This document shows positions 10,005-17,420 of a stretch of DNA of 64,000 nt, piece after piece. The position numbers were made by a program, and so were the translations under genes. The DNA is taken from assembly GCF_003987565.1 (NCBI RefSeq), contig NZ_NGJY01000005.1, positions 57,724 to 121,723 on the forward strand, in the 5' to 3' direction. The DNA comes from Vagococcus fessus. GTDB taxonomy: Bacteria > Bacillota > Bacilli > Lactobacillales > Vagococcaceae. Position 1 is the stretch's first letter. Every line of letters begins with the position of its first letter. Under the pieces are notes generated by a model. The model searched no databases. It was not told the origin of the DNA and was given only the letters and a program-made list of their open reading frames with translations.

Positions 10005-10067
10005 ATGGTACTTTTTAATAGTGACCGCAATAAGCCACCCTCTTCTTTTATTGCTAAAAAGGGATAA
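10005..10067 (+). CDS. 20-codon putative leader peptide upstream of the permease
   Basis: ATG at 10005 with a near-ideal AGGAGG (9994-9999, 5-nt spacing) opens a 20-codon frame (MVLFNSDRNK, then PPSSFIAKKG) ending with TAA at 10065-10067. The permease start is 19 nt further on. A TATAAT at 9968-9973 could start the transcript about 30 nt upstream. The peptide resembles no family I know and has no transmembrane segment. The strong ribosome binding site and the overlap with a hairpin that covers the permease ribosome binding site suggest a cis-acting leader rather than a functional protein. Confidence 0.5.
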   Translation: MVLFNSDRNKPPSSFIAKKG

Positions 10068-10077
10068 AAGAAAGTGG
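10035..10077 (+). promoter_or_regulatory. hairpin that can sequester the permease ribosome binding site
   Basis: CCAC (10035-10038) pairs with GTGG (10074-10077), and TTCTTTTAT (10043-10051) pairs perfectly with ATAAAAGAA (10064-10072). The internal loop is CCTC versus A, and the apical loop is TGCTAAAAAGGG. The 3' arm includes the first bases of the permease Shine-Dalgarno (GTGGAGG), and the 5' arm is inside the leader reading frame, so ribosomes on the leader would open it. Confidence 0.5.
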
Positions 10078-10085
10078 AGGATATT

Positions 10086-11528
10086 ATGGGAGAAATAGAG
10101 AATAAAAAATATATTAGTTGGCCTGTCTTAGCATTTATGGCTTTTTCAACAGTTATCGGATTTGATGATTTAATTTATAATTTTAAAAATCAAGGACTAG
10201 GTGTTATCACATCATGGATTATTTTACTGTCATTATATATGATTCCTTATTCACTAATGGTAGGACAGCTTGGTTCGACATTTAATAAAGAAGGTGGAGG
10301 ACTTAGTTCGTGGTTGCGCGGGACTAAAGGCGATGCGTGGGGGTATTTTACAGCATGGACGTACTGGGCCGCTATGGTACCTTATGTTGTGGAATCAGCT
10401 AATGCGGTAGTAGTCGGTATTGGTTGGATGATTAATGGCGATAATAGCTTGGCAGACCAGCTAACAACGTCTAAGTTTGCTCTATTGACGTTTGTTGTTT
10501 TCGTTATTTTTGTTTTTATCCAATTAAAAGTTAAAAATCTGCTAGAGATATTAGGGACTATCGGCGGGGCGGCAATGTTTATCATGTGTATTTTATTTAT
10601 CGTGATGGCGTTAGCTTCATTATTGATGCCAGGAACAAAAATGGCAACACAGCCAATAGAATTACGTACGTTTGTACCAAAATTTAATTTACATTACCTG
10701 ACGACCATTGCGTTATTAATTTATGCGATTAATGGTAGCGAGCTAGTGGCACCTTACGTAACTCGTATGAAAAAACCGGCTAAAGAATTTCCGAAAGCTA
10801 TGATTTTCTTAACGATAATGGCAGCTGTCTTAACAATTTTCGGGTCATTTTCGCTAGGCATTTTCTTTGATGCTAATAATTTACCACATGATTTAAAAAT
10901 GAATGGGTCTTATTATGCCTTCCTAGCATTAGGTGAACGTTATGGTCTAGGGAAAATTTTAATGTACTTATATGCTCTTATTAGCGTGACGTATATGAGT
11001 GCTCTTTTAGCCGTATTGTTAGATGCTATGACGCGTATGCTGATTTCAGATACAGGTGAAAAATACATGCCAAAAGCTTTGCTTAAAAAGAATGAACGTG
11101 GCTTACCAGTTAATGGGTATCTTTTAACAGCAGGATTATCAGCCTTTATCTTAATTTTACCGATTTTTGGTTTGAAAAATATTAATTTAATTTTTGATTG
11201 GCTGTTACAGCTAAATGGGATTATTTCACCATTTGTAACATGTTGGATTTTTTATGCATTTATGCAAATTCGTAAAAATAGTCAGAAGTATAAAGCGGAG
11301 TATGTCTTCATTAAAAATGATAAGATTGCTTACTTAGTTGGTTTTTGGTGTCTAGCGATAACCTTTGCTGCAAGTATCTTTGGGATGATTCCTCAGGGAG
11401 ATCCAAGTACATTTGAGTGGAAGTATACTTTAGCGATTAATATTTTAGCTCCAACTGTTTTAATTGGTTTGGGTGGTGTAATGCCTTGGTTAGCGAGCAG
11501 GGAGCGTAAGAAAGAACAAATAAAATGA
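10086..11528 (+). CDS. APC-superfamily amino acid permease (glutamate/GABA-antiporter-like)
   Basis: A 480-residue polytopic membrane protein with about 12 hydrophobic segments, in the amino acid-polyamine-organocation superfamily. The first segment carries the family's glycine-containing unwound helix region (AFSTVIGFDDLIYNF), followed by the Glu-Gly-Gly signature between segments 2 and 3 (FNKEGGGLSSWL). I use ATG 10086, which has GTGGAGG five bases upstream; an upstream in-frame GTG at 10074 overlaps that ribosome binding site. The substrate cannot be read from sequence; similarity is closest to the glutamate/GABA and YjeM-like group. Expression may be controlled by the leader frame and hairpin just upstream. 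Confidence 0.85.
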   Translation: MGEIENKKYISWPVLAFMAFSTVIGFDDLIYNFKNQGLGVITSWIILLSLYMIPYSLMVGQLGSTFNKEGGGLSSWLRGTKGDAWGYFTAWTYWAAMVPYVVESANAVVVGIGWMINGDNSLADQLTTSKFALLTFVVFVIFVFIQLKVKNLLEILGTIGGAAMFIMCILFIVMALASLLMPGTKMATQPIELRTFVPKFNLHYLTTIALLIYAINGSELVAPYVTRMKKPAKEFPKAMIFLTIMAAVLTIFGSFSLGIFFDANNLPHDLKMNGSYYAFLALGERYGLGKILMYLYALISVTYMSALLAVLLDAMTRMLISDTGEKYMPKALLKKNERGLPVNGYLLTAGLSAFILILPIFGLKNINLIFDWLLQLNGIISPFVTCWIFYAFMQIRKNSQKYKAEYVFIKNDKIAYLVGFWCLAITFAASIFGMIPQGDPSTFEWKYTLAINILAPTVLIGLGGVMPWLASRERKKEQIK

Positions 11529-11542
11529 TAAAGAATTTTAAA

Positions 11543-11572
11543 AGAGTCCTCTTAAAATGAGGGCTCTTTTGC
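11543..11572 (+). terminator. rho-independent terminator after the permease
   Basis: Perfect 9-nt arms AGAGTCCTC (11543-11551) and GAGGGCTCT (11559-11567) with one G-U, loop TTAAAAT, then TTTTG. Confidence 0.8.
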
Positions 11573-11622
11573 GTTATCGGTCAAAAAAAGGTATGATTAT
11601 ATGATATTTAAAGGGGGTATTT

Positions 11623-13368
11623 ATGCAAAGTAAGAAAGAAAGTTCAGTTATTGACATGTTATCTTTTGTTTTTAAGAAGGTTTATAAAGAATGGAAAGTG
11701 ATTCTTGTGAGTCTCGTAGCGCTAGTGCTAATCGCATTAGTTGAATTCAGTATTCCACAAGTAACGCAGACTATTATTGATGATATTATTCCTGCGAAAT
11801 CAAAAAGTCTGCTATTTCAAGCGATCTTTTGGTTAGGTTTTTTAACTGTGTCACTTAATATTCTATCTTATATTTCGACTTACTTGATGAGTAAAATCAG
11901 TCAAGAAGCAGTAGCTGAGTTGAAACAAGATTTATATGGGCATGTGCTAGAGCAAGATTTAACGTATTTTGAAACACAAAAGACTGGTGATTTAATGACC
12001 CGTTTAACAAGTGATGTTAGAACGATTCAAGATTTAATCTCGCCAAGCACCTTAAAAATTATTAGTAATATTGTAACCTTTACGTTAGTTCTCGGCTTTT
12101 TATTTTATACAGATTGGAAATTAAGTCTGATGATTGCTGTGACTTTTCCAATGTTGTATGTCGTGAATGATTTCTTTAGTAAGCGCATGAAAGCTAATTT
12201 TAGGAAAGTGAGAGAGTCGTCTGCTCGCTTTAATAATCATTTACAAATGACATTAACTTCTATTTTAATGATTAAAAATTCTGCAACAGAACCATTTGAA
12301 GAAGAGCGATTGAAAGAGGTTAATGAAGAAGTTAAGAGCAATCAGTTGCAAGCAACAAAAACACAGGCTTTATTTTCGCCCTCGATGGATTTAGTTAATT
12401 TCTTAGGTGTAGCGATTGTTTTGACCTACGGGACGCTTAAGATTTTTGACGGTGACTTAACGGTGGGAAGTATGATGAGCTACTTAGCTTATCTGAAGCT
12501 TCTTCAAAATCCGATTCGTTCAATGACTCAAATGATTAGTCGTTTCCAACAAGCGCTAGTATCGTACGAGCGACTTATGGATATTTATGACAGTGAACCG
12601 AGAGTTGTTACAACAGATGATGCAGTTGAAATTCAACGTTTAGAAAAAGGGATTACTTTTGATAATGTTTCCTTTCATTATTTAGAAGGGAATAAAGTCT
12701 TAACAGATTTGAATTTCACTATTCCTAAAGGGAAATTGGTTGCGTTAGTGGGGTCATCGGGTTCAGGTAAAACAACGGTGACCCGTTTATTATCACGATT
12801 ATATGATCCAACCGCAGGTAGTATCAAAATTGATAACCATGATTTAAAAGAAATTGAAATAGAGTCATTAAGGCAAGCTATCGGAATTGTATCTCAGGAC
12901 ATTGAATTAATGGACGGTTCAGTGAGAGATAATATTACATATGGTATTTTTGATAAAAGTGAAGATGACCTTTTAAAAGCAATTGATGCAGCAAGGTTAA
13001 CAGAATTTGTAGAAGATTTACCTCAAGGATTAGAAACGCAAATAGGTGAACGAGGTATGAAGTTATCCGGTGGACAAAAACAACGTCTAGCAATTGCTAG
13101 AGTATTTTTAAAGAATGCGCCGATTTTAATTTTAGATGAGGCCACGGCAGCATTGGATAATGAGTCAGAGCGATTTATTCAACAATCGTTGGAAGAACTA
13201 TTAGAACAAAAAACAGCGTTAGTGATTGCGCATAGGTTATCGACTATTCATCATGCAGATACAATCTTAGTAATGGAAAAAGGCCAGATTGTAGAAAGTG
13301 GTAATCATCAAGAGTTAATGGCGCAAGCTGGACGTTACGAGACACTTTATTCAGCACAGTTTAAATAA
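11623..13368 (+). CDS. ABC exporter half-transporter (permease fused to ATPase)
   Basis: 581 residues, a typical type IV exporter half-unit that would work as a homodimer in the membrane. The N-terminal six-helix domain (about 35-310) is followed by the ATPase: Walker A GSSGSGKTT (377-385), signature LSGGQ near 480, Walker B ILILDEATAALD near 501 and the H-loop in IAHRLST. The family includes multidrug and lipid exporters (BmrA/LmrA/MsbA-like); the substrate is not deducible. AAAGGGGG precedes the ATG. A single-gene unit with its own terminator; no paired half-transporter is adjacent, which supports homodimerisation. Confidence 0.92.
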   Translation: MQSKKESSVIDMLSFVFKKVYKEWKVILVSLVALVLIALVEFSIPQVTQTIIDDIIPAKSKSLLFQAIFWLGFLTVSLNILSYISTYLMSKISQEAVAELKQDLYGHVLEQDLTYFETQKTGDLMTRLTSDVRTIQDLISPSTLKIISNIVTFTLVLGFLFYTDWKLSLMIAVTFPMLYVVNDFFSKRMKANFRKVRESSARFNNHLQMTLTSILMIKNSATEPFEEERLKEVNEEVKSNQLQATKTQALFSPSMDLVNFLGVAIVLTYGTLKIFDGDLTVGSMMSYLAYLKLLQNPIRSMTQMISRFQQALVSYERLMDIYDSEPRVVTTDDAVEIQRLEKGITFDNVSFHYLEGNKVLTDLNFTIPKGKLVALVGSSGSGKTTVTRLLSRLYDPTAGSIKIDNHDLKEIEIESLRQAIGIVSQDIELMDGSVRDNITYGIFDKSEDDLLKAIDAARLTEFVEDLPQGLETQIGERGMKLSGGQKQRLAIARVFLKNAPILILDEATAALDNESERFIQQSLEELLEQKTALVIAHRLSTIHHADTILVMEKGQIVESGNHQELMAQAGRYETLYSAQFK

Positions 13369-13370
13369 AA

Positions 13371-13396
13371 AGGGAGGCATTGCCTCGCTTTTTTTA
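13371..13396 (+). terminator. rho-independent terminator after the ABC exporter
   Basis: AGGGAGGCA (13371-13379) pairs with TGCCTCGCT (13381-13389) with wobble, followed by a T7 run. Immediately to the right lies the minus-strand terminator of the first small RNA. Confidence 0.8.
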
Positions 13397-13400
13397 ATAT

Positions 13401-13517
13401 AAAAAAAACACCTCAAGGGGATGAGGTGTTCAGGAGATTTTATTTACTTTGGAGGAGTAAATAATGAAAAAAAGTTTTTGTTTGTTAGGGTTGTTTTGTT
13501 TCTATAGGTATATAATA
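13401..13517 (-). ncRNA. candidate regulatory sRNA, left copy, with CCUCC anti-SD loop
   Basis: Read on the minus strand. A TATTAT -10 (13517-13512) is followed 11 nt later by the block AACAAAACAACCCTAAC (13500-13484). Next comes an AT hairpin whose 9-bp arms (13464-13456 and 13448-13440) present the loop CCUCCAA. The end is a terminator AACACCTCA/TGAGGTGTT with eight U on the minus strand (13408-13401). Expected transcript is about 105 nt, from around 13505. The loop is complementary to the Shine-Dalgarno core GGAGG. A second homologous copy lies 70 nt upstream on the same strand. No match to a named RNA family is claimed. Confidence 0.65.
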
Positions 13518-13560
13518 GTCCTCAAATATGACGAAATTGTGATGAACTCGATATAAAACA

Positions 13561-13589
13561 ATGAATTATTTATGTTAAAAATAATTCAT
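13561..13589. repeat. perfect 10-bp inverted repeat between the two sRNAs
   Basis: ATGAATTATT (13561-13570) and AATAATTCAT (13580-13589) are exact inverted repeats around TATGTTAAA. The site lies just past the terminator of the right sRNA and 44 nt beyond the -10 of the left sRNA. It could be an operator or a transcript hairpin. It is absent upstream of the right copy. Confidence 0.5.
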
Positions 13590-13690
13590 AAAAAAGGACC
13601 TCTTAATTATTAAGAGGTCCTTTGGTTTATTTACTTTGGAGGAGTAAATAAAAAGTGTTAGGGTTGTTTTGTTAGTACTCTTTTATAATA
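13590..13690 (-). ncRNA. candidate regulatory sRNA, right copy, with CCUCC anti-SD loop
   Basis: On the minus strand a TATTAT -10 (13690-13685) is followed, 11 nt later as in the left copy, by the identical block AACAAAACAACCCTAAC (13673-13657). A 10-bp AT hairpin (arms 13652-13643 and 13635-13626) presents the loop CCUCCAA. The terminator has 12-nt arms 13622-13611 and 13605-13594 and six U on the minus strand. Expected size is about 89 nt. The two copies differ between these elements and in the terminator stems, so they are diverged paralogues rather than a recent duplication. Confidence 0.68.
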
Positions 13691-13744
13691 AAAGAAAAAT
13701 GTGAAAAAAATGTGCCCAAGTTATTAGGGAATTATTAAGACTTT

Positions 13745-14779
13745 CTAAATTAAATGACTATATAAATAATAAGCAACCAATTTTTCAGTAGCATCAATTG
13801 AATCTTGATGCGTGCGTTCATAGGCATGACTAGCATCTATACCTGCACCTATAAGACCGTGTCGGACATCAGCACCTGCTTTCATAGCCGCAGATGCATC
13901 ACTTCCGTAATAAGGATAGATATCTAATTTATAAGGAATGTTTTCTTCATTGCAAAGTTGAACAAGTTGATTACGAAGTCCTAAATGATAAGGTCCGCTG
14001 CCATCTTTCACACAAATAGAAACAGTATATTCATCAGTTTGTTGATCATCACCCATCGCACCCATATCGACAGCTAAATAGTCGACGACTTGTTCAGGAA
14101 TATTAGAGTTCCCACCATAGCCAATTTCTTCATTATTGGAGAAAAAGAAGTGAGTGGTGTGAGGTAAGGTATTACCAGATTCTGCTAGGTCTTTTAAGAA
14201 TTGTATCAGAATAGCAACACTCACCTTGTCATCTAAGTGGCGAGATTTAATAAATCCGTTGGGTGTCACAGTTGTTCGAGGATCAAAGCTAATAAAATCA
14301 CCAATTTGAATGCCTAGATTTTGTGTATCATTAGCATCTTTTACTTTCTCATCAATTCTAACTTCCATATTATCTTGATTACGTTCAGCTGTCCCTGCGT
14401 CTTTGTAAACATGCACGCTTGTTTGATGCATCAAGATAGTACCGGTATAGGTTTCACCAGATTGTGTGTGTATGGTGCAGTACTCTCCTTCGATAGCATT
14501 AAAACGAAAGCCACCAATTAAATCTAATTTTAATCGGCCATCAGGTTTGATTGCTCGAACCATCGCGCCTAATGTATCGACATGAGCAGTAATAAACCGT
14601 TGTTCGGCATTGTTTTCGCCTGGAACAGTTAGGATAAGACTGCCTTTTCGATTGAGTTTAGGCGAATAGCCCACTTGTTCTAATTCGTTAGCGATGTAAC
14701 GAACAATAGTTTCAGTACACCCGGTAGGTGATGGGATAGTTGTTAATTTAGCAATCAAATCAATAGTACGTTCCTTCAT
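13745..14779 (-). CDS. M42 family metallo-aminopeptidase
   Basis: A 344-residue dinuclear-metal peptidase of the M42 family (FrvX/PepA/TET type), expected to release N-terminal residues from short peptides in the cytoplasm, usually as a large oligomer. The metal ligands are visible: His66 (TAHVD), Asp183 (RHLDD), the catalytic-ligand pair Glu217-Glu218 (NNEEIG), Asp238 (AVDMGA) and His318 (DASHAYE). It starts at ATG 14779 with GGAGTG upstream. A single gene divergent from the rhodanese-cstR unit. Peptide substrate preference is not readable. Confidence 0.9.
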   Translation of the reverse strand: MKERTIDLIAKLTTIPSPTGCTETIVRYIANELEQVGYSPKLNRKGSLILTVPGENNAEQRFITAHVDTLGAMVRAIKPDGRLKLDLIGGFRFNAIEGEYCTIHTQSGETYTGTILMHQTSVHVYKDAGTAERNQDNMEVRIDEKVKDANDTQNLGIQIGDFISFDPRTTVTPNGFIKSRHLDDKVSVAILIQFLKDLAESGNTLPHTTHFFFSNNEEIGYGGNSNIPEQVVDYLAVDMGAMGDDQQTDEYTVSICVKDGSGPYHLGLRNQLVQLCNEENIPYKLDIYPYYGSDASAAMKAGADVRHGLIGAGIDASHAYERTHQDSIDATEKLVAYYLYSHLI

Positions 14780-14862
14780 GAAATCACACTCCTAATTATA
14801 GTTGATGGTTTTATCATAACGGATTATTTGAGGAAATGAAATTAAAAACTTATAAAAAAGCC

Positions 14863-14891
14863 TTTACTATATACCCCCTGGGGTATATAGT
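14863..14891. promoter_or_regulatory. CstR/CsoR-type operator inside the rhodanese-cstR promoter
   Basis: Perfect palindrome with 12-nt arms ACTATATACCCC (14866-14877) and GGGGTATATAGT (14880-14891) around CT. It sits in a promoter with -35 TTTACT (14863-14868), 17-nt spacer and -10 TATAGT (14886-14891), so a bound repressor would cover the spacer and -10. C-run/G-run palindromes of this kind are the known operators of the CsoR/CstR family, and a cstR-like gene is the second gene of the unit. Confidence 0.88.
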
Positions 14892-14919
14892 GTAAGAAGA
14901 AAAGAAAAGGAGTGAGTCG

Positions 14920-15225
14920 ATGTTTTTATTTAATAAAATTCCAAGTATTACAGGTGCTGAATTGCAACAATTAGGAAGTAAAGCTACTATTTTAGATGTT
15001 AGAGAGCCAAATGAGTTTGAAGCAGGTCATATTCCAGGTTCTAAAAATATACCACTAGGCATTATCCAGACTTACAAAGGAAAAGGACCTGTTCATGTTA
15101 TTTGTCAATCAGGTATGCGTAGTAAAAATGCAGCAACACGCTTGAAAAAAATGGATATCGAAGCCATTAACGTTAAAGGTGGAATGATGATGTGGCAAGG
15201 ACCTATTAAAACAGGTAAAAAGTAA
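14920..15225 (+). CDS. single-domain rhodanese sulfurtransferase
   Basis: A 101-residue rhodanese with the active-site loop CQSGMRS starting at Cys62, which would carry a persulfide. The substrate-like block ILDVREPNEFEAGHIPGSKNIP is typical of small cytosolic rhodaneses. AAAGGAG precedes the ATG. It lies directly behind a CstR-type operator and 22 nt before the regulator gene, so a role in handling reactive sulfur species (persulfide or polysulfide) is likely. The other cst genes known from staphylococci (sulfide:quinone reductase, persulfide dioxygenase, TauE) are not here, so this is a minimal version. Confidence 0.92.
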   Translation: MFLFNKIPSITGAELQQLGSKATILDVREPNEFEAGHIPGSKNIPLGIIQTYKGKGPVHVICQSGMRSKNAATRLKKMDIEAINVKGGMMMWQGPIKTGKK

Positions 15226-15247
15226 AGAAAAAAAGGTGAGTATTAAA

Positions 15248-15511
15248 GTGGAAAAAAAGTGTGATCCTAAGATTATGAATCGGTTAAAACGCTTAGAGGG
15301 CCAGATGCGTGGTGTACAGAAAATGATGGCTGAAGAAAAGGAATGTTATGATATCATGATCCAGCTATCAGCGATACGTTCAAGTATTGATAAGGTAATG
15401 GGTGTGATGGCAGCTGAAAATTTAAAGCAATGTCTGGAGTATCCTTTAGAAAATGAACAGGCTCAACAAGAAAGATTAGAGCAAGCTATGAAGATAATTG
15501 AAAAAAAATAA
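15248..15511 (+). CDS. cstR: CsoR/CstR family repressor, persulfide-sensing type
   Basis: An 87-residue all-helical DUF156 repressor. Copper-sensing CsoR uses Cys-His-Cys; here Cys33 and Cys62 are kept but the His position is Asn58 (ENLKQC). This is the pattern of CstR, which senses persulfides by a disulfide/trisulfide between the two Cys. I place the start at GTG 15248, seven bases after AGGTGAG; an in-frame GTG at 15236 has a poorer ribosome binding site. It is cotranscribed with the rhodanese and probably autoregulated through the palindrome at 14866-14891. Confidence 0.87.
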   Translation: MEKKCDPKIMNRLKRLEGQMRGVQKMMAEEKECYDIMIQLSAIRSSIDKVMGVMAAENLKQCLEYPLENEQAQQERLEQAMKIIEKK

Positions 15512-15544
15512 AACGACACTTATGTGAAAGGTGTTGTTTTTTTT
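15512..15544 (+). terminator. rho-independent terminator after cstR
   Basis: AACGACACT (15512-15520) pairs with GGTGTTGTT (15530-15538), with G-U wobbles, and is followed by a run of T. Confidence 0.75.
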
Positions 15545-15630
15545 ATTGATTTTATAAATCTATTCTTTCGACTTTTAAGATTCAGTGCTACAATGAATAG
15601 TAAAATAAAAAGTCGATTGGGAGGTGGCGA

Positions 15631-16740
15631 ATGAGCCCGCATATAAAACCGATTATTATGTTAGTCGCAGGGTATTTAATTATAGCAACTGTTTTAATAG
15701 TTCCGAGAATAATTCGTCAATACAGACATTCAGGCTCAATTAAGTTTAGTAAAAAAGCGACGATAATGACATTAGTCATCTATCTAATAGTGACATATAT
15801 AGTAGTATCCTTACCTATTCACAATGATTATCAAGAAAAACTTGCTATAGAAGGTGTGGGACGAGCGCAGTTACGACCTTTTGAGATACTTAAAGCGTTG
15901 AGGGGATCATCTGAAGAGGCTTGGGTAGTATCTGCATTCTATCAAATGATTTTTGATACGTTGATGATGGTTCCATTAGGGATTTACTATTATGTTTTAA
16001 CACAAAAAGAAAAAAAGAGTTGGCTTAAAATAGCAGGGATTGGTTTTTTAGTCTCTCTCTTTTTTGAACTTTCACAACTAACCGGAATATTTGGTTTGCA
16101 AGCAAAACCTATTCGTTTATTTAATGTAGATGACCTTTGGTTAAATACGTTAGGAGCAATTATTGGATATGGATTAGCACCAGGCTTACTATTTTTTATG
16201 CCGGATTGGAAAATTCGTTTGGCTGATGCAAGAGAGTATACGAATGCTGATTATACGATACAGATGGTGGAGTTGTATTTAACGATACTGATTGCTAATA
16301 TTCTGGCTATTTTTACTAATTCGTTTATTGGGACAGGTGGACCATGGTTTAAATTGACACTTAGTACTATTTTTTATTTTATAATAAGTGTTGCAATGCC
16401 GAGATTTTTTGAAGGTAAAACGTTAGGTGGACTCATCTTAAATGTAAAATTGATTCCTGATAAAACAAAGCGATTTTGCCCCTATATGGTTAGAATGGTA
16501 TTAATATTTGTTCCGTTATGGTTTAATGAATTTGCAGTTTGGATATGCAGTATTCCTTCTGTGGATAATTTAATGATTAATGTTCAGGTGATTTTTTTCT
16601 TTGTTACAATGATATTATGGATCATTATTTATTTTGATATTATTATGAAATGGCTCAAAGGAGCAGCAGCCCCTTATTATAATGAAAAAAGTGGAATTAA
16701 GGTGGAATATAATGAAATTAGAAATGAAAGTAGGCATTAA
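15631..16740 (+). CDS. VanZ-like and RDD-domain membrane protein
   Basis: A 369-residue integral membrane protein joining two domains. The first ~190 residues are VanZ-like: five hydrophobic segments with the characteristic LRPFEIL..., MVPLGIYYY, FELSQLTGIFG and NVDDLWLNTLGAIIGYGL. From about 210 on there is an RDD-like domain (MPRFFEGKTLGGLILNVKL...). VanZ itself gives low-level teicoplanin resistance, but most chromosomal VanZ-like proteins are uncharacterised, and no van cluster is present, so resistance should not be assumed. It is followed 2 nt later by the dUTPase gene, suggesting cotranscription. Confidence 0.85.
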   Translation: MSPHIKPIIMLVAGYLIIATVLIVPRIIRQYRHSGSIKFSKKATIMTLVIYLIVTYIVVSLPIHNDYQEKLAIEGVGRAQLRPFEILKALRGSSEEAWVVSAFYQMIFDTLMMVPLGIYYYVLTQKEKKSWLKIAGIGFLVSLFFELSQLTGIFGLQAKPIRLFNVDDLWLNTLGAIIGYGLAPGLLFFMPDWKIRLADAREYTNADYTIQMVELYLTILIANILAIFTNSFIGTGGPWFKLTLSTIFYFIISVAMPRFFEGKTLGGLILNVKLIPDKTKRFCPYMVRMVLIFVPLWFNEFAVWICSIPSVDNLMINVQVIFFFVTMILWIIIYFDIIMKWLKGAAAPYYNEKSGIKVEYNEIRNESRH

Positions 16741-16742
16741 AA

Positions 16743-17270
16743 TTGAAAAAAAGAGGGTTTGAAAAAGTATCAACGTTTGATGAGTCGATTAATCTTCCTG
16801 TAAGAGCAACTAAAGGTGCAGCAGGTTATGATTTTGAAGCAGCTGAGGATATTGTTATTCCAACAATTTGGAAACAAGGTATTGGAACTGTTTTAAAAGC
16901 TGTTTTAAAAGGTGAAGAAGTTTTAGTTGATGATACGTTAAGAAAAGAAGTTAAACCTGTTTTAGTTCCAACAGGAATTAAAGCCTATATGGGAGATGAA
17001 GAATATTTACAATTATGTAATCGTTCGAGCAATCCTTTGAAAAATTTCTTATTAATGGGAAATGGTGTAGGTGTTATCGATAGTGATTATTATGGGAATG
17101 AAGCAAACGAAGGACATATTATGTTTCAATTTTTAAACTTTGGTTTAACAGATAAGATGATAAAAAAAGGTGAACGAATTGGACAAGGGATCTTCTTACC
17201 GTTTTTAAAAGCAGATCAAGATGAAAGTTCAACTGAGCGAACAGGTGGATTTGGGTCTTCAGGTCAGTAA
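16743..17270 (+). CDS. dut: dUTP diphosphatase
   Basis: A 175-residue trimeric-type dUTPase that hydrolyses dUTP to dUMP and keeps uracil out of DNA. Motifs seen in order: RATKGAAGYDFEAAED (motif 1), LCNRSSNP (motif 2), GNGVGVIDSDYYGNE (motif 3), ERIGQGIFLPF (motif 4) and the C-terminal RTGGFGSSG (motif 5). The insertion after motif 1 (IWKQGIGTVLKAVLKGEE) makes it longer than the roughly 150-residue E. coli enzyme, as in other Lactobacillales. The start is TTG 16743, eight bases after AAAGTAGG and only 2 nt after the preceding stop. Confidence 0.92.
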   Translation: MKKRGFEKVSTFDESINLPVRATKGAAGYDFEAAEDIVIPTIWKQGIGTVLKAVLKGEEVLVDDTLRKEVKPVLVPTGIKAYMGDEEYLQLCNRSSNPLKNFLLMGNGVGVIDSDYYGNEANEGHIMFQFLNFGLTDKMIKKGERIGQGIFLPFLKADQDESSTERTGGFGSSGQ

Positions 17271-17276
17271 CTAAAA

Positions 17277-17303
17277 AAACCAGACAATGTGTCTGGTTTT
17301 TTT
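17277..17303 (+). terminator. rho-independent terminator after dut
   Basis: Perfect stem AAACCAGACA / TGTCTGGTTT with loop ATG, followed by T-rich sequence. Confidence 0.85.
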
Positions 17304-17420
17304 AGTATTAAAAATGATTAAATTCATTTTAAACGTACTGTTATTAAGGACTAGAGTGCATGAATTATGTTAAAATGAAAGAGTATAATAAAAAGAATTA
17401 TACAGAAAAAGAGGGACGTT

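Noticed and set aside
13464..13556. Plus-strand 30-codon frame MKKSFCLLGL... with GGAGG upstream
   Set aside because: It lies exactly antisense to the left small RNA: its apparent ribosome binding site is the complement of the CCUCC loop. The right copy has the same GGAGG but its frame stops after six codons, so coding is not conserved while the RNA structure is.
15631..16740. VanZ-like gene as a sign of glycopeptide resistance
   Set aside because: No vanHAX, vanRS or vanY is nearby, and Ddl has the D-Ala-type Tyr; chromosomal VanZ-like proteins are common and mostly uncharacterised.
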